A stretch of DNA of 64,000 nucleotides from Enterobacter sp. C2. Lineage in GTDB: Bacteria; Pseudomonadota; Gammaproteobacteria; Enterobacterales; Enterobacteriaceae. The notes under the pieces were generated by a model. It saw nothing but the letters and a program-made list of their open reading frames with translations. It made no database searches and had not been told where the DNA came from. The translations under genes were made by a program, and so were the position numbers. Shown in pieces: positions 53,383-62,945 of the stretch (position 1 is the first letter of the stretch; each line of letters starts with the position of its first letter). Where the stretch lies: contig NZ_CP082269.1 in the NCBI RefSeq assembly GCF_019880405.1, forward strand, positions 3,162,001-3,226,000, in the 5' to 3' direction.

Positions 53383-55152
53383 ATGACCATCACCACCGAC
53401 ACGACGCTTTTAAACGATCCGCGACGACAGGCGGCGCTGCTGTACTGGCAGGGCTTTTCCGTGCCGCAAATCGCCGAAATGTTGCAGACCAAACGGCCTA
53501 CCGTACAGAGCTGGAAACAGCGCGACGGCTGGGACGAAACCGCACCGCTTAACCGGGTGGAAAGCACGCTTGAAGCCCGGCTTATCCAGCTCTATGCAAA
53601 GCCGGATTTAACCCCGCATGATTTCAAGGTTGCCGATTTTTTGTCGCGCCAGATGGAGCGTCTTGCCCGCGTTAACCGCTACGGCCAGACCGGCAACGAG
53701 GCCGATCTCAATCCCAACGTGGCGAACCGCAACAAGGGCGAGCGTAAGAAGCCGAAAAAGAATTTTTTCAGCGAAGAGGCTATCGAAAAACTGGAGGAGA
53801 TTTTCCTCGCGGAGTCGTTCGAGTATCAGCTCAAATGGCACCGCGCCGGGCTGGCTCACCGCATCCGCGATATCCTGAAATCCCGCCAGATCGGCGCGAC
53901 GTTTTACTTTTCCCGCGAGGCGCTGCTGCACGCCCTGAAAACCGGCCATAACCAGATATTTTTATCAGCCTCAAAAACGCAGGCGTATGTTTTCCGGGAA
54001 TACATCATCCAGTTTGCACGCCTGGTTGATGTTGACCTCTCCGGAGACCCGATTGTGATCGGCAACAACGGGGCAAAGCTGATTTTCCTCGGCACCAACT
54101 CAAACACCGCTCAGAGCCATAACGGCGACCTGTATGTCGATGAGATTTTCTGGATCCCCAACTTCCAGCGGCTGCGTAAGGTGGCCTCGGGCATGGCCTC
54201 GCAGAAGCACCTGCGCACCACCTATTTTTCAACCCCCTCATCCCTCGGGCATGGTGCATATCCGTTCTGGTCTGGCGAGCTGTTTAACCGGGGCCGGGCC
54301 AGTGCCAGTGAACGTGTCGAGATCGATATCAGCCATTCCGCGCTGGCCGCCGGTGTTACCTGCGAGGATGGACAGTGGCGGCAGATTGTCACCATTGAGG
54401 ACGCGCTCGCCGGAGGCTGTACCCTTTTCGACCTGGACACGCTGAAGCGCGAAAACAGCGCCGATGATTTCCGTAACCTGTTTATGTGTGAATTTGTTGA
54501 CGATAAAGCCTCGGTGTTTCCGTTTGAGGAGCTGCAACGGTGCATGGTGGACAGTCTGGAGGAATGGGAGGACTACGCCCCGTTTGCTGATCGTCCTTTC
54601 GGCCAGCGTCCGGTCTGGATTGGCTACGACCCGTCACACCGGGGCGACAGTGCCGGATGCGTGGTCATCGCCCCGCCGATGGTTACCGGCGGCAAGTTCC
54701 GTATTCTGGAGCGCCATCAGTGGAAAGGCATGGACTTTGCCACCCAGGCGAACGCCATCCGCGAGCTGACCGAAAAATATTACGTCGAGTATATCGGTAT
54801 CGATGCAACCGGCCTCGGCCAGGGTGTATATCAGCTGGTTCGTTCCTTCTACCCGGCTGCCCGCGAGATCCGCTACACGCCGGAAATTAAAACGGCAATG
54901 GTGCTCAAGGCAAAAGACACGATCACCCGCGGCTGTCTGGAGTATGACGTTGCCGCAACCGACCTAACGCAGTCGTTTATGTCCATCCGTAAAACCATGA
55001 CCGGCAGTGGACGCAGCTCGACCTATGAAGCCAGCCGCACCGAGGAAGCCAGCCACGCCGATCTCGCCTGGGCCACCATGCATGTATTGATTAACGAGCC
55101 GCTTACCGCTGGCAGCGGCGGGGCTTCATCTTCTATCCTGGAGTTCAACTAA
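53383..55152 (+). CDS. P: Terminase large subunit (ATPase) GpP
   Basis: The 589-residue product has an N-terminal helix-turn-helix (RQAALLYWQGFSVPQIAEML), an ATPase domain (SRQIGAT as the P-loop-like segment; YVDEIFW as Walker B) and a C-terminal nuclease-like domain (YIGIDATGLG). It packages DNA into the prohead. Its stop shares a base with the Q start. Confidence 0.96.
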   Translation: MTITTDTTLLNDPRRQAALLYWQGFSVPQIAEMLQTKRPTVQSWKQRDGWDETAPLNRVESTLEARLIQLYAKPDLTPHDFKVADFLSRQMERLARVNRYGQTGNEADLNPNVANRNKGERKKPKKNFFSEEAIEKLEEIFLAESFEYQLKWHRAGLAHRIRDILKSRQIGATFYFSREALLHALKTGHNQIFLSASKTQAYVFREYIIQFARLVDVDLSGDPIVIGNNGAKLIFLGTNSNTAQSHNGDLYVDEIFWIPNFQRLRKVASGMASQKHLRTTYFSTPSSLGHGAYPFWSGELFNRGRASASERVEIDISHSALAAGVTCEDGQWRQIVTIEDALAGGCTLFDLDTLKRENSADDFRNLFMCEFVDDKASVFPFEELQRCMVDSLEEWEDYAPFADRPFGQRPVWIGYDPSHRGDSAGCVVIAPPMVTGGKFRILERHQWKGMDFATQANAIRELTEKYYVEYIGIDATGLGQGVYQLVRSFYPAAREIRYTPEIKTAMVLKAKDTITRGCLEYDVAATDLTQSFMSIRKTMTGSGRSSTYEASRTEEASHADLAWATMHVLINEPLTAGSGGASSSILEFN

Positions 55153-56177
55153 TGCGAAAACGTAACAAGCGCCAGCGCAGCCAGCAGGTAACAGAAACCA
55201 CGGCCACCGGCGCACGAAAAATGGAGGCATTCACCTTCGGCGAGCCGTCTCCGGTACTCGACCGGCGCGACATTCTCGATTATGTCGAGTGCGTAACCAA
55301 CGGCAGATGGTACGAGCCGCCGGTAAGCTTTACCGGCCTTGCGAAAAGCCTGCGCGCCGCCGTGCATCATAGTTCACCGATTTACGTGAAGCGCAACATT
55401 CTGGCGAGCACGTTTATTCCGCACCCCATGCTCTCGCAGCAGGATTTCAGCCGCTTTGTGCTCGATTTTCTGGTGTTCGGCAACGCCTTTTTTGAAAAGC
55501 GCATGAGTGAAACTGGCCGCGTATTGAAGCTGGAAGCCTCACCGGCGAAATATACCCGGCGTGGCGTGGAGCTTGACACATACTGGTATGTTCCGACGTT
55601 CTCAAACCCGCATCAGTTTATGCCCGGATCGGTTTTTCACCTGCTGGAGCCTGATATCAATCAGGAGCTATACGGGATGCCGGAATATCTAAGCGCCCTA
55701 AATTCAGCCTGGCTCAACGAGAGCGCGACCCTGTTCCGCCGCAAGTACTACCAGAACGGCGCACACGCGGGTTACATCATGTACGTGACCGACGCGGCGC
55801 AAAGCAGCACCGACGTTGAGGAGCTTCGTCAGGCGATGCGCAGTTCGAAAGGGCTTGGTAATTTTAAGAACTTGTTTTTCTATGCACCAAACGGGAAATC
55901 GGATGGCATTAAAATTGTACCACTCAGCGAAGTTGCCACGAAAGACGATTTTTTTAATATCAAAAAAGTTAGCGCAGAAGATCTTATGAGTGCGCACCGC
56001 GTACCCCCACAATTAATGGGAATAATGCCTAATAATACTGGAGGATTTGGTGATATTGTAAAAGCAGCTCAAGTCTTTGTTCGGAATGAACTTACGCCAT
56101 TACAAGAGCGTTTTAAGGAAATTAACGACTGGCTTGGGGAAGATATCATTTCATTTTCTAACTACGAACTAGATTAA
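55152..56177 (+). CDS. Q: Portal protein GpQ
   Basis: The 341-residue product is the P2-type portal (GNAFFEKRMSE; YLSALNSAWLNESATLFRRK). The coding sequence becomes clearly AT-rich from about 55850 to the stop, so the 3' third seems to come from a different relative. Next to it lies cargo gene 56202-57788. Confidence 0.94.
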   Translation: MRKRNKRQRSQQVTETTATGARKMEAFTFGEPSPVLDRRDILDYVECVTNGRWYEPPVSFTGLAKSLRAAVHHSSPIYVKRNILASTFIPHPMLSQQDFSRFVLDFLVFGNAFFEKRMSETGRVLKLEASPAKYTRRGVELDTYWYVPTFSNPHQFMPGSVFHLLEPDINQELYGMPEYLSALNSAWLNESATLFRRKYYQNGAHAGYIMYVTDAAQSSTDVEELRQAMRSSKGLGNFKNLFFYAPNGKSDGIKIVPLSEVATKDDFFNIKKVSAEDLMSAHRVPPQLMGIMPNNTGGFGDIVKAAQVFVRNELTPLQERFKEINDWLGEDIISFSNYELD

Positions 56178-56201
56178 GTTTAGGCCCTTGCGGGCCTTTA
56201 A

Positions 56202-57788
56202 TTAGTTAGCTAGTTTATTCGCAGCTATTGCGAGCAATTTAGCTCGCTCTCGAATAAAATTATCAAATTTCATATCCAATCCATCTTTAGGAATGAATGT
56301 GGATTGAAATATTTTATCTATATGATCAGCAGAAATCCTTTTGACATAATCGCTTGGAGCTGCATCTTTTATGCTTCTATTATCAGTTAGTGATAAAAAT
56401 GTGAAGTTCGCTAAATTAAATTGCACAGATTTATCGGTTATACCTAACTTACTCTTAAGATAATTTTTTGGAAATATATGATGGAACTCATTCCGGTTGC
56501 AGTTACTCAAAACATTCTCAAGGTCTACTATAGCGCCCGATATGAGAGACCTAGGCTTTTGACTCGCTAATAAAAGAATAAATATTTTTGTATTAACAGA
56601 GCCAATGTTAAACACATTATCAATGAAAAATGCATCTTGGATATCTATTGTTCTAGATGTAATAGGTGTGCAATCGCCGTCGATTAGTTTTACCATTGCT
56701 TTAATATCTTGTGCGATAGCGTTGTCCACACTATTAGAATATCGCCGTGAAAAGCAACTATGCCAAAACCATTTAACCAGCGCAGCTCTCTGATTTGCAT
56801 CAGGATGAAAATTCTTTTTCTCACCGGTATAAAAACATCGAGAAAGAGGAATTAGCATTGATTTATAAGGGATGTTTTTAAAACTATTAACTCCGCAGTC
56901 GCGTTTTAGGAAATCAATCGCGCCTAATAAAGCATTAGTAAAACCTTCAAAACCATTTCTTACTTCAGTACCATCTAGTTCTACTACAGATTTAGAGGAT
57001 GCATCATCTCTTAGTACTGCGGCGCAACATTTTAGTAATAAATCCGGGTCGTCAACTAAATCATTATAGTTATGCTCGTCCAGCTCTGCACCCAATTCAT
57101 CGAATTTTGATCTTAGATCAAATTCACCGCTCCAAGTCCAAGCAGATAGTAATTGATATGTGTCAAGAGGAACGCCGCCTCTATTAACACGTTCAAATAT
57201 TATAGCGATTTTTGAATGTTCTTCTATTTCTACTATATCTATATTGATTTGCTTATCAATGAAATTAGCTTGCAATGCATAAATTTCATCAAGCCTAGCC
57301 GGATCTGGATAGCTATGAACAAAACGACCAAATTCTTTATAATCAAATAAAAGTTTAAGAGGTATGTGTCGTGGTTCTACATCCTCTGGCTTCAATGCAA
57401 TAAATTGTGAGTTCTGGACATCTTCTTTGGCATCTAAATCAAAATATATATCCAGCCACTTAATTTCCTCATCTTCTTCTGGAGCAAGGTCTGTTTGGAA
57501 AGCGGAAAATATTGAAGTAATTCGTTGCTGACCATCTAGTATATAATCTATTGGATAATCTTTTTTTGGCTCAGGTAATTTAAAAGCACCGAGTTTCCTA
57601 TCATGCTCAAGTTTCTCGCGTGTTCTCCATACCAAAATAGTTCCAATGGGATACCCTTTGTAAAGACTATCCATTAAAAATTGAACTCTATCAGGACTCC
57701 ATACAAAATTTCTTTGGAAAGCAGGAACTCTAAGCTCCCCTTCGATTACTCGCCTTAAAATATTTTTAATGCTGATTGTTGTAGTCAT
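56202..57788 (-). CDS. DUF262 plus HNH (GmrSD-like) protein, putative type IV restriction enzyme
   Basis: The 528-residue chain has the GmrS-type DUF262 domain first: VPAFQRNFVWSPDRVQFL (21-38), YPIGTILVW and the ParB-like DGQQR at 85-89. The C-terminal domain has an HNH-like core, EFHHIFPKNYL with H436-H437, followed by NLANFTFLS and NRSIKD (the DUF1524 pattern). GmrSD-family enzymes use NTP and cut modified phage DNA; BrxU is a fused relative. Here both halves are one shorter chain. It is AT-rich, opposite to Q, and located between Q and cos, the cargo hot spot of P2-like phages. Function is inferred. Confidence 0.8.
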   Translation of the reverse strand: MTTTISIKNILRRVIEGELRVPAFQRNFVWSPDRVQFLMDSLYKGYPIGTILVWRTREKLEHDRKLGAFKLPEPKKDYPIDYILDGQQRITSIFSAFQTDLAPEEDEEIKWLDIYFDLDAKEDVQNSQFIALKPEDVEPRHIPLKLLFDYKEFGRFVHSYPDPARLDEIYALQANFIDKQINIDIVEIEEHSKIAIIFERVNRGGVPLDTYQLLSAWTWSGEFDLRSKFDELGAELDEHNYNDLVDDPDLLLKCCAAVLRDDASSKSVVELDGTEVRNGFEGFTNALLGAIDFLKRDCGVNSFKNIPYKSMLIPLSRCFYTGEKKNFHPDANQRAALVKWFWHSCFSRRYSNSVDNAIAQDIKAMVKLIDGDCTPITSRTIDIQDAFFIDNVFNIGSVNTKIFILLLASQKPRSLISGAIVDLENVLSNCNRNEFHHIFPKNYLKSKLGITDKSVQFNLANFTFLSLTDNRSIKDAAPSDYVKRISADHIDKIFQSTFIPKDGLDMKFDNFIRERAKLLAIAANKLAN

Positions 57789-57983
57789 AATGCCTCATAT
57801 CTTCAATATATTGTTCTATCAAAGCTAGGTTTCAAAATGAACATACAACTTATGCATCAGATTAGCAATCTCTACTAACTAGTAGTTGCGAGTAAGTCAA
57901 CATTAAAGGTCTTAAGGAGATTTAACACCAAACCTTACATTCAAGGTTAGATGAAATTACTACATTAGTCTTCCCTGCGCGCA

Positions 57984-58002
57984 ATGCTTTCCCCGCCACG
58001 CC
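57984..58002. other. Phage cos site (packaging/cohesive end)
   Basis: The minus strand reads GGCGTGGCGGGGAAAGCAT, matching the 19-base P2 cohesive end GGCGAGGCGGGGAAAGCAC except for two bases. It lies to the right of Q and cargo 2 and left of the early genes, as required for a P2 genome. It marks the ends of the packaged phage DNA. Confidence 0.82.
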
Positions 58003-58045
58003 TGCCCGCTTTATGTGCCGGTTTTAATGCACCTGCATGACCCAC

Positions 58046-58071
58046 AAAAAAGCCCGCCAGGACTGGCGGGC
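58046..58071 (-). terminator. Terminator of the SOS-controlled small operon
   Basis: GCCCGCCAG/CTGGCGGGC with a two-base loop, then TTTTTT on the minus strand. It lies 90 bp after the UmuD'-like gene and before cos. Confidence 0.85.
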
Positions 58072-58161
58072 CTGAGTGTTAACGATCCTCAAACGATCAT
58101 GCAAATTCATGCACCTTATGCACGCATGACTGCAAAACTGGTAATTAGGGGTACATATTCC

Positions 58162-58485
58162 CTAAATTACCGGGCAATTATCATCGCTAATAGTGCGGTT
58201 GATGATGTGCGTAACCCTGCCTAAAACCACCACATCGTCCAGGGCGTCGCCTTCCAACGCTTCGCCGTCTACAGTGATAAAGGCGTGACCCGCGACCTTC
58301 GCAAAATGCGTCCGCCCGAACGCCTGGAGCAGAACGTCGGCACCCGGCGGGCATTTTAGTGCGGGGTTAATCACCGCATAACCTGCTGATGTTTCGATAA
58401 TACGGCTGTTAGCTGTAATGCCGCATAAGCTGTTTGGACTCAGGACAGTTTCTACGTAGTCCTGCGCCGGGCTAGGAAATCCCAT
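58162..58485 (-). CDS. UmuD'-like protein lacking the protease arm
   Basis: The 107-residue product begins MGFPSPAQDYVETVLS; mature UmuD' begins GFPSPAADYVE, right after its self-cleavage point. The C-terminal strand VVVLGRVTHII resembles the UmuD VFGVVIHVV end, and PPGADVLLQ fits the S24-fold GDLLIV strand. The GDSM catalytic Ser is absent, so it should be a non-proteolytic relative. ATG 58485 is preceded by GAGGCG; an in-frame TTG at 58515 could add 10 residues, still no room for the UmuD arm. It is second in the operon under the LexA box. Phage 186 Tum is an alternative relative by position. Confidence 0.7.
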   Translation of the reverse strand: MGFPSPAQDYVETVLSPNSLCGITANSRIIETSAGYAVINPALKCPPGADVLLQAFGRTHFAKVAGHAFITVDGEALEGDALDDVVVLGRVTHIINRTISDDNCPVI

Positions 58486-58584
58486 AACTAACGCCTCGTT
58501 TCGCTCGTTGTTCAACCCTGCAAACGCCAGAATAAAATTCTTACGCCCGTAGGGTTACTTTTTTTGTTTTCAGCTCACGTTTCT

Positions 58585-58773
58585 CTAATTTTCGACCTTC
58601 ATTGACTGGTTGTAGTCATGGTTTCTAATTTTTGCCATCAATTCATCGGTCAGCTCAGACACCCACTGGATAGCCAGGCGCTTTTCTTCGTCACTGCATT
58701 CACTAGCCGCTACAAGTTTCACAAAAAAATCAATACGCTGGAGCTTCATCGACTCCAAGAAAAAGTCTTCCAT
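58585..58773 (-). CDS. Small LexA-controlled protein of unknown function (62 residues)
   Basis: ATG at 58773 (MEDFFLESMKLQRIDFF) follows a strong GGGAGGG site. The short helical product is acidic-to-neutral with no TM helix. It is the first gene after the LexA box and is spaced 99 bp from the UmuD'-like gene. In phage 186 the LexA-controlled gene at this place encodes Tum, the antirepressor of CI, so an antirepressor or SOS-response role is possible. Sequence recognition is not certain. Confidence 0.7.
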   Translation of the reverse strand: MEDFFLESMKLQRIDFFVKLVAASECSDEEKRLAIQWVSELTDELMAKIRNHDYNQSMKVEN

Positions 58774-58810
58774 TTTCCCTCCCTTACATCATTTACTGTA
58801 TACATATATA

Positions 58811-58826
58811 CTGTTTATAAATACAG
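58811..58826. promoter_or_regulatory. LexA box between divergent phage genes
   Basis: CTGTTTATAAATACAG is CTGT-N8-ACAG with both half-sites perfect. A second, degenerate site, CTGTATACATATATAC, starts at 58796 and abuts it. It lies 38 bp from the 58773 start and 98 bp from the 58924 start. SOS damage should induce the leftward operon. Confidence 0.88.
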
Positions 58827-58923
58827 TATAGAACCGATCCCACGTTGTAAACTATTTTTATGTTTCAATGGGATGTGTCCGATGCCATTTATAACCGCAA
58901 CTATTGCAAAAGGAGGATAAACA

Positions 58924-59151
58924 TTGCGCAAGGCCTGTATTGAGTTAGTAGCACAAACCAAAATTGCCCTGCTTCTGGCTGGCGACCTCGGTACTGGTCG
59001 GTGCCTGCTTATGATCCTTGTTTCAAAGGATATGGACACCATGCCCACCACTGAGCAATGGTTAAAGGCATACAAACTATGTGAGCAGAAAGCAGCAGAG
59101 CTGAAATATGAAGTAACGCGGGTACGTGGCCGAAGATTGGCGGGCCTTTAA
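58924..59151 (+). CDS. Small protein of unknown function, TTG start
   Basis: AGGAGG at 58911-58916 is seven bases before TTG at 58924, giving 75 residues; the only later ATG start (MILVSKDMDTMPTTEQW) has no good site. The C-terminal half is Arg/Lys-rich (RVRGRRLAGL). It is divergent from the LexA operon and convergent with gene A. I do not recognise it. Confidence that it is expressed rests on the ribosome site alone. Confidence 0.5.
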   Translation: MRKACIELVAQTKIALLLAGDLGTGRCLLMILVSKDMDTMPTTEQWLKAYKLCEQKAAELKYEVTRVRGRRLAGL

Positions 59152-59168
59152 CTATTTTTATGGCGGCA

Positions 59169-61577
59169 TTAATACCACTGCCGCCACTTAGCATCCTCCT
59201 GTAGACGCTGGTCCCGGTAAAAAATGCGCAGCCCTGCCCCGGATGGAACGCTCCCGCCCCGCAGAAGCAGATCAATCTCCGTTTCGCTACCGTCAAAGCC
59301 CCTGGACCTGAGTTCCGTCTCAAGCTGCAGCCGCAGGTGAGAAGAAATTTCCTGCTTATACCCCTTTCTCCGCTTCGGCTTAACCAGCCTTAACCGGGTA
59401 TTAAGCTCACGCAGTTCCTTTTTGCTCATGCTGTGGAGGTGATCCTGCAGCTCGCTCTCACTCATATCCTTAATATCGGGCGAGTCATCCCCTGTATGGC
59501 TCAAATTTTCAACAGGGGGACAGTTATTGTCACGAGTCCAAGGGGCGCAAGCGCCCTGGTCGGCTGTCGCCTCCTGAAGGTCAACGGCTTTACGAACCAT
59601 TTTCCACTTCACTGCATGAGTGCAGATCCGCCCCTCAATGATCGGGGACCAGATGCCATAAATACGGACACCATGATCGCCGTAGGCGCTCGGTTCGTCG
59701 TTCAGCTCATAGGCGGTTCTAACAAGGTGATGTTTGCGGGGAACCAGGACGCCGCCCTGCTTCATGATGTAGGTGGCAAAACAGCCAGCATCAGCGGCGG
59801 CCAGCACAGCATCCAGACGCGGGTTTTCCAGCACCGGCGCGCCTGCCTTTTTGTCCGCCTGTGAGCGCGCAGCCTGACCGGCCAGTAAACGCAGCTCGCG
59901 GTACGCCTGGCGGCCCGGGATCCCGAAGAAGCGGAACTGCTGGACACGGTGCAGCGAGGCCCAGGCGTTTACGTTCTCAGCGTTATCGCGCAGTGATCTG
60001 CCCGTTTCTTTACTGATTTCCTGCGCCAGCCCGCGCCCGTCGATGTTTTTACTGATGTATTTGGCAATATAGCTGGTCGGCGTACCTTTACGCGGGTTGA
60101 TAAGCTCGGACTTGAAGCGCGGCCCGGTATTGGTGCCCAGCTCCTCCCGGTCCTCACGAATGGCAAATTTACGCAGCAGCGCGGTGATGGATTTGCGCTC
60201 TTTTTTGCGCATAAAGCACAGCAGATGCCAGTGCACGGTTCCGTCGTGGTGTGGCTCCGCAACGCGGACGCCATACCAGCGCAGCCCGGCTTTGTGCATT
60301 GCCTTACGGAATGAAGCAAATGTATTGACCAGATAATCACTGCTCTGGCGGACCGTGGCACTGGTCCATTTCAGGTTTGGCCTGCCGTTATTAAGCGTTG
60401 CGTGGAAGCGTGACGGGCAGGTGATGGTATAGAACACCGCGCACTCTCCGCGCATTTCTGCGATAAGCTCCAGACCCTTAACGCAGGTCATCATTTCATT
60501 GCGCCGGTGCGCCGGGTTGCTACTGCTGGCGTTGACCACATCTTCCATATCCAGCGTGTCGCCGTCAGCGTTGACCAGCTCATGCGAGCGGAAAAACTCC
60601 AGCGATTTGCGGCGCTGCTCGCGTTTGTGGATCACGGCTTCATAGCTAACATAGGGTGATGCTTTTTTGTTAACCAGGCAGACGGCGCGCAGCTGCTCCT
60701 CCCGCCACTCGCAGCGCATCTGCCACAATTTGCGATACCACCAGTCTGCACATAGCATACGGGCAAGCGACGCCGGAATAAGTTCGTAGGGGACAGGCTT
60801 ACGGCGGTGCTTTTTACGGCGCAGCTTTTCAAATGCGGGCGGAATAACATCGAGACGCATGGCCTCAGCGGCCACCTTCTCCCATGACCGGCGGATCTCT
60901 TCCGGCGTAACGTCATCGTCGTTAAACAGCTCGCCGCAGGCAGCATACAGACACATGCTCATGTGCGCCGCCACAAGAGTAGATAACCGCTTAACCTGCT
61001 CCTGGTTCATTTCGGGCAGAACCAGCAAGTCCTCCAGCCCGTCGCGGCTCGCCATAAACCGGAATGAGGCAGAAGCCTGACTATCCCGCACATGCTCAAG
61101 CCGCTTAATGCATGGCCTGATAGTTTCGCGCAGATAGCGGGAATAAGCCTTAGGTTTATCCAGGCTCTGGAAATACTTTATCCGCTCAAGCAGCGGTTTG
61201 CTGATGTGTGCCGGCTGCGCGTTCACGTCAGAAATGATGACCAGATCGGGGTTGAATTGCTGCTGCTCTCGGGCCATTTTGGCGCGGCTTATCAGCAGGT
61301 CCTGCTCCATTTCCCGCTGGATAGGATCACGGGACTCATTGAAGAAATAGCGATCCCATACCTCATCGCTCATCTTCTCGCGGCGCAGCTGTTCCTGCTC
61401 GTTATCCGCAGCGTAAAGAGCGATCAGATTTGAAAGCGCAGACTCCGGCGCAACTGCCGCCGGGTCCAGATATGGATTGACCGGTTTTTTTGGGGCGTTC
61501 CATGAGAAAGGCCCGGCAGCCTCATCCTGGCCGCCGGTCAATAGTGAAAATTCAGTGGCAAGCTTACTCACCGTCAC
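59169..61577 (-). CDS. A: Replication initiation endonuclease GpA
   Basis: The 802-residue P2-type HUH rolling-circle initiator has the His motif HWH at 449-451 and the active tyrosines Y503-x3-Y507 (YIAKYIS). P2 gpA nicks its own gene's origin; that origin is expected inside the coding region. It overlaps dam by four bases. Confidence 0.95.
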   Translation of the reverse strand: MTVSKLATEFSLLTGGQDEAAGPFSWNAPKKPVNPYLDPAAVAPESALSNLIALYAADNEQEQLRREKMSDEVWDRYFFNESRDPIQREMEQDLLISRAKMAREQQQFNPDLVIISDVNAQPAHISKPLLERIKYFQSLDKPKAYSRYLRETIRPCIKRLEHVRDSQASASFRFMASRDGLEDLLVLPEMNQEQVKRLSTLVAAHMSMCLYAACGELFNDDDVTPEEIRRSWEKVAAEAMRLDVIPPAFEKLRRKKHRRKPVPYELIPASLARMLCADWWYRKLWQMRCEWREEQLRAVCLVNKKASPYVSYEAVIHKREQRRKSLEFFRSHELVNADGDTLDMEDVVNASSSNPAHRRNEMMTCVKGLELIAEMRGECAVFYTITCPSRFHATLNNGRPNLKWTSATVRQSSDYLVNTFASFRKAMHKAGLRWYGVRVAEPHHDGTVHWHLLCFMRKKERKSITALLRKFAIREDREELGTNTGPRFKSELINPRKGTPTSYIAKYISKNIDGRGLAQEISKETGRSLRDNAENVNAWASLHRVQQFRFFGIPGRQAYRELRLLAGQAARSQADKKAGAPVLENPRLDAVLAAADAGCFATYIMKQGGVLVPRKHHLVRTAYELNDEPSAYGDHGVRIYGIWSPIIEGRICTHAVKWKMVRKAVDLQEATADQGACAPWTRDNNCPPVENLSHTGDDSPDIKDMSESELQDHLHSMSKKELRELNTRLRLVKPKRRKGYKQEISSHLRLQLETELRSRGFDGSETEIDLLLRGGSVPSGAGLRIFYRDQRLQEDAKWRQWY

Positions 61578-62428
61578 GCCCTTACCTCATGCGTCACCGT
61601 CCTGTCGCACCCTTTAGCCGCTAAATCGAAGCCCATCCAAACTACCGGCTTAGAAACAGCGATAATCTCAACGGCGGATTTACTTTCACCGGCGGCCACG
61701 CCCATGCTGCGGGCGGCAGTGATTTTGTGTAGGGTGAAGTTACGGTACAGCGAGCGGATCAGCAGCGTATCACTGTTGGACGCAATAACCGGATGCCCTT
61801 CTGATGACCGGCGCTCCAGAACAGACGCCAGCCTATACTGATCGCCCTCGCTAAAGCCCGCGGTGTGATAACCGGCAAATGTACCGTCATACGGCGGATC
61901 GCAGTAAACCACATCATCGGGCAGCAGCTGCGCCAGGGTCTCTTCATAACCGGCACAGATAAACGTTGCACGCTGGGCCTTTTCAGCAAAGGTGCGGATT
62001 TCAGTTTCAGGGAAATACGGATTTTTGTAGTTACCGTACGGCACATTAAAAATGCCGCGCTTGTTATAACGACAAATACCACGATAGCCATGCCGGTTTA
62101 AATATAAAAAGAGCGCTGCCCGCCACTCTGGATCGCAGTCATGGTTGAAATTATCACGGCTGTCGTAATAACCATCTTCTGTATTAAATGTATTGAAAAG
62201 GTGCTTTGCTCGCTCAATAAATCCGAGCACATCATCTTTAATCTGCTGATACATGTTAATCAGGTCAGGATTAATATCCGCGACAAGATAATGAGGATAG
62301 TCTGTTGCCATCATTACAGCGCAGGAACCTGCGAAAGGTTCAACCAGTCGCGGGCCAGCGGGTAAGTGCTTTTTCAGGTGCGGCATAACAACGGTTTTAT
62401 TGCCCGCCCATTTTAGAATGGTGCTCAT
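61574..62428 (-). CDS. dam: DNA adenine methylase, Dam family
   Basis: The 284-residue enzyme has the AdoMet motif ([14 protein letters not shown] with FAGSCAVM) and catalytic DPPY at 177-180 (YCDPPYDG). The order (SAM site then DPPY) and size fit the D12 class that methylates GATC. Phage copies of dam are common in 186-like phages and may protect the DNA or adjust gene control. Confidence 0.92.
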   Translation of the reverse strand: MSTILKWAGNKTVVMPHLKKHLPAGPRLVEPFAGSCAVMMATDYPHYLVADINPDLINMYQQIKDDVLGFIERAKHLFNTFNTEDGYYDSRDNFNHDCDPEWRAALFLYLNRHGYRGICRYNKRGIFNVPYGNYKNPYFPETEIRTFAEKAQRATFICAGYEETLAQLLPDDVVYCDPPYDGTFAGYHTAGFSEGDQYRLASVLERRSSEGHPVIASNSDTLLIRSLYRNFTLHKITAARSMGVAAGESKSAVEIIAVSKPVVWMGFDLAAKGCDRTVTHEVRA

Positions 62429-62649
62429 ACAGCCCCCTTGTAGTGCTTACCTTTCAGTTCAGCGATTTCCTGACAGGTGATGCAGCATTGCACACCCGGA
62501 ATAACAGCCCGGCGTTCAGCTGGAATAGGGCCGCCGCATGCCTGGCAGAAAGACGCAGAAGGCGCAGCCGGACGGCTACGCGCGTTGTGTATGTGGCGCT
62601 CACGGTTTTCCTGTTCGCGCTGCTGTACCAGATCCATTGAGTCGGCCAT
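62425..62649 (-). CDS. TraR/DksA-type zinc finger protein
   Basis: The 74-residue product has C-x2-C ... C-x2-C (CQAC ... CITC), the TraR/DksA C4 finger, with an N-terminal helix. Such phage proteins bind RNA polymerase directly and change promoter choice. It overlaps dam and the next gene by a few bases, one operon. Confidence 0.9.
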   Translation of the reverse strand: MADSMDLVQQREQENRERHIHNARSRPAAPSASFCQACGGPIPAERRAVIPGVQCCITCQEIAELKGKHYKGAV

Positions 62650-62876
62650 TAGTGCAGCTCCTGAGATTCGTTTTCAAAGCGGGCCGCTTCACGGCGCAGC
62701 AGTTCGGCGGCTTCTTTGCCGTTCAGCCCCTGCTGGGTGATATGGATAGCCAGCGACTCAAGACGGATTGAAACGGCGAGGGCACGGTCTTTACGCTCAT
62801 CATTTTTTGCGGCTGTCAGCAATACTGTCAGTACGTCGCTGTCAACTGTATAATTGCGGGTTTCGGTATTACGCAT
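62649..62876 (-). CDS. DUF2732 family phage protein
   Basis: The 75-residue product (MRNTETRNYTVDSDVLTVLL, long helix LSIRLESLAIHI) is of the DUF2732 family, found in this place in P2/186-like phages. Function unknown. Confidence 0.8.
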   Translation of the reverse strand: MRNTETRNYTVDSDVLTVLLTAAKNDERKDRALAVSIRLESLAIHITQQGLNGKEAAELLRREAARFENESQELH

Positions 62877-62945
62877 ATATATTTCTCCAGAATTTGGGCA
62901 AAAGAATGCCCGGCGGGTTTACGCCATTAATTTCAGTTGGGTTAA

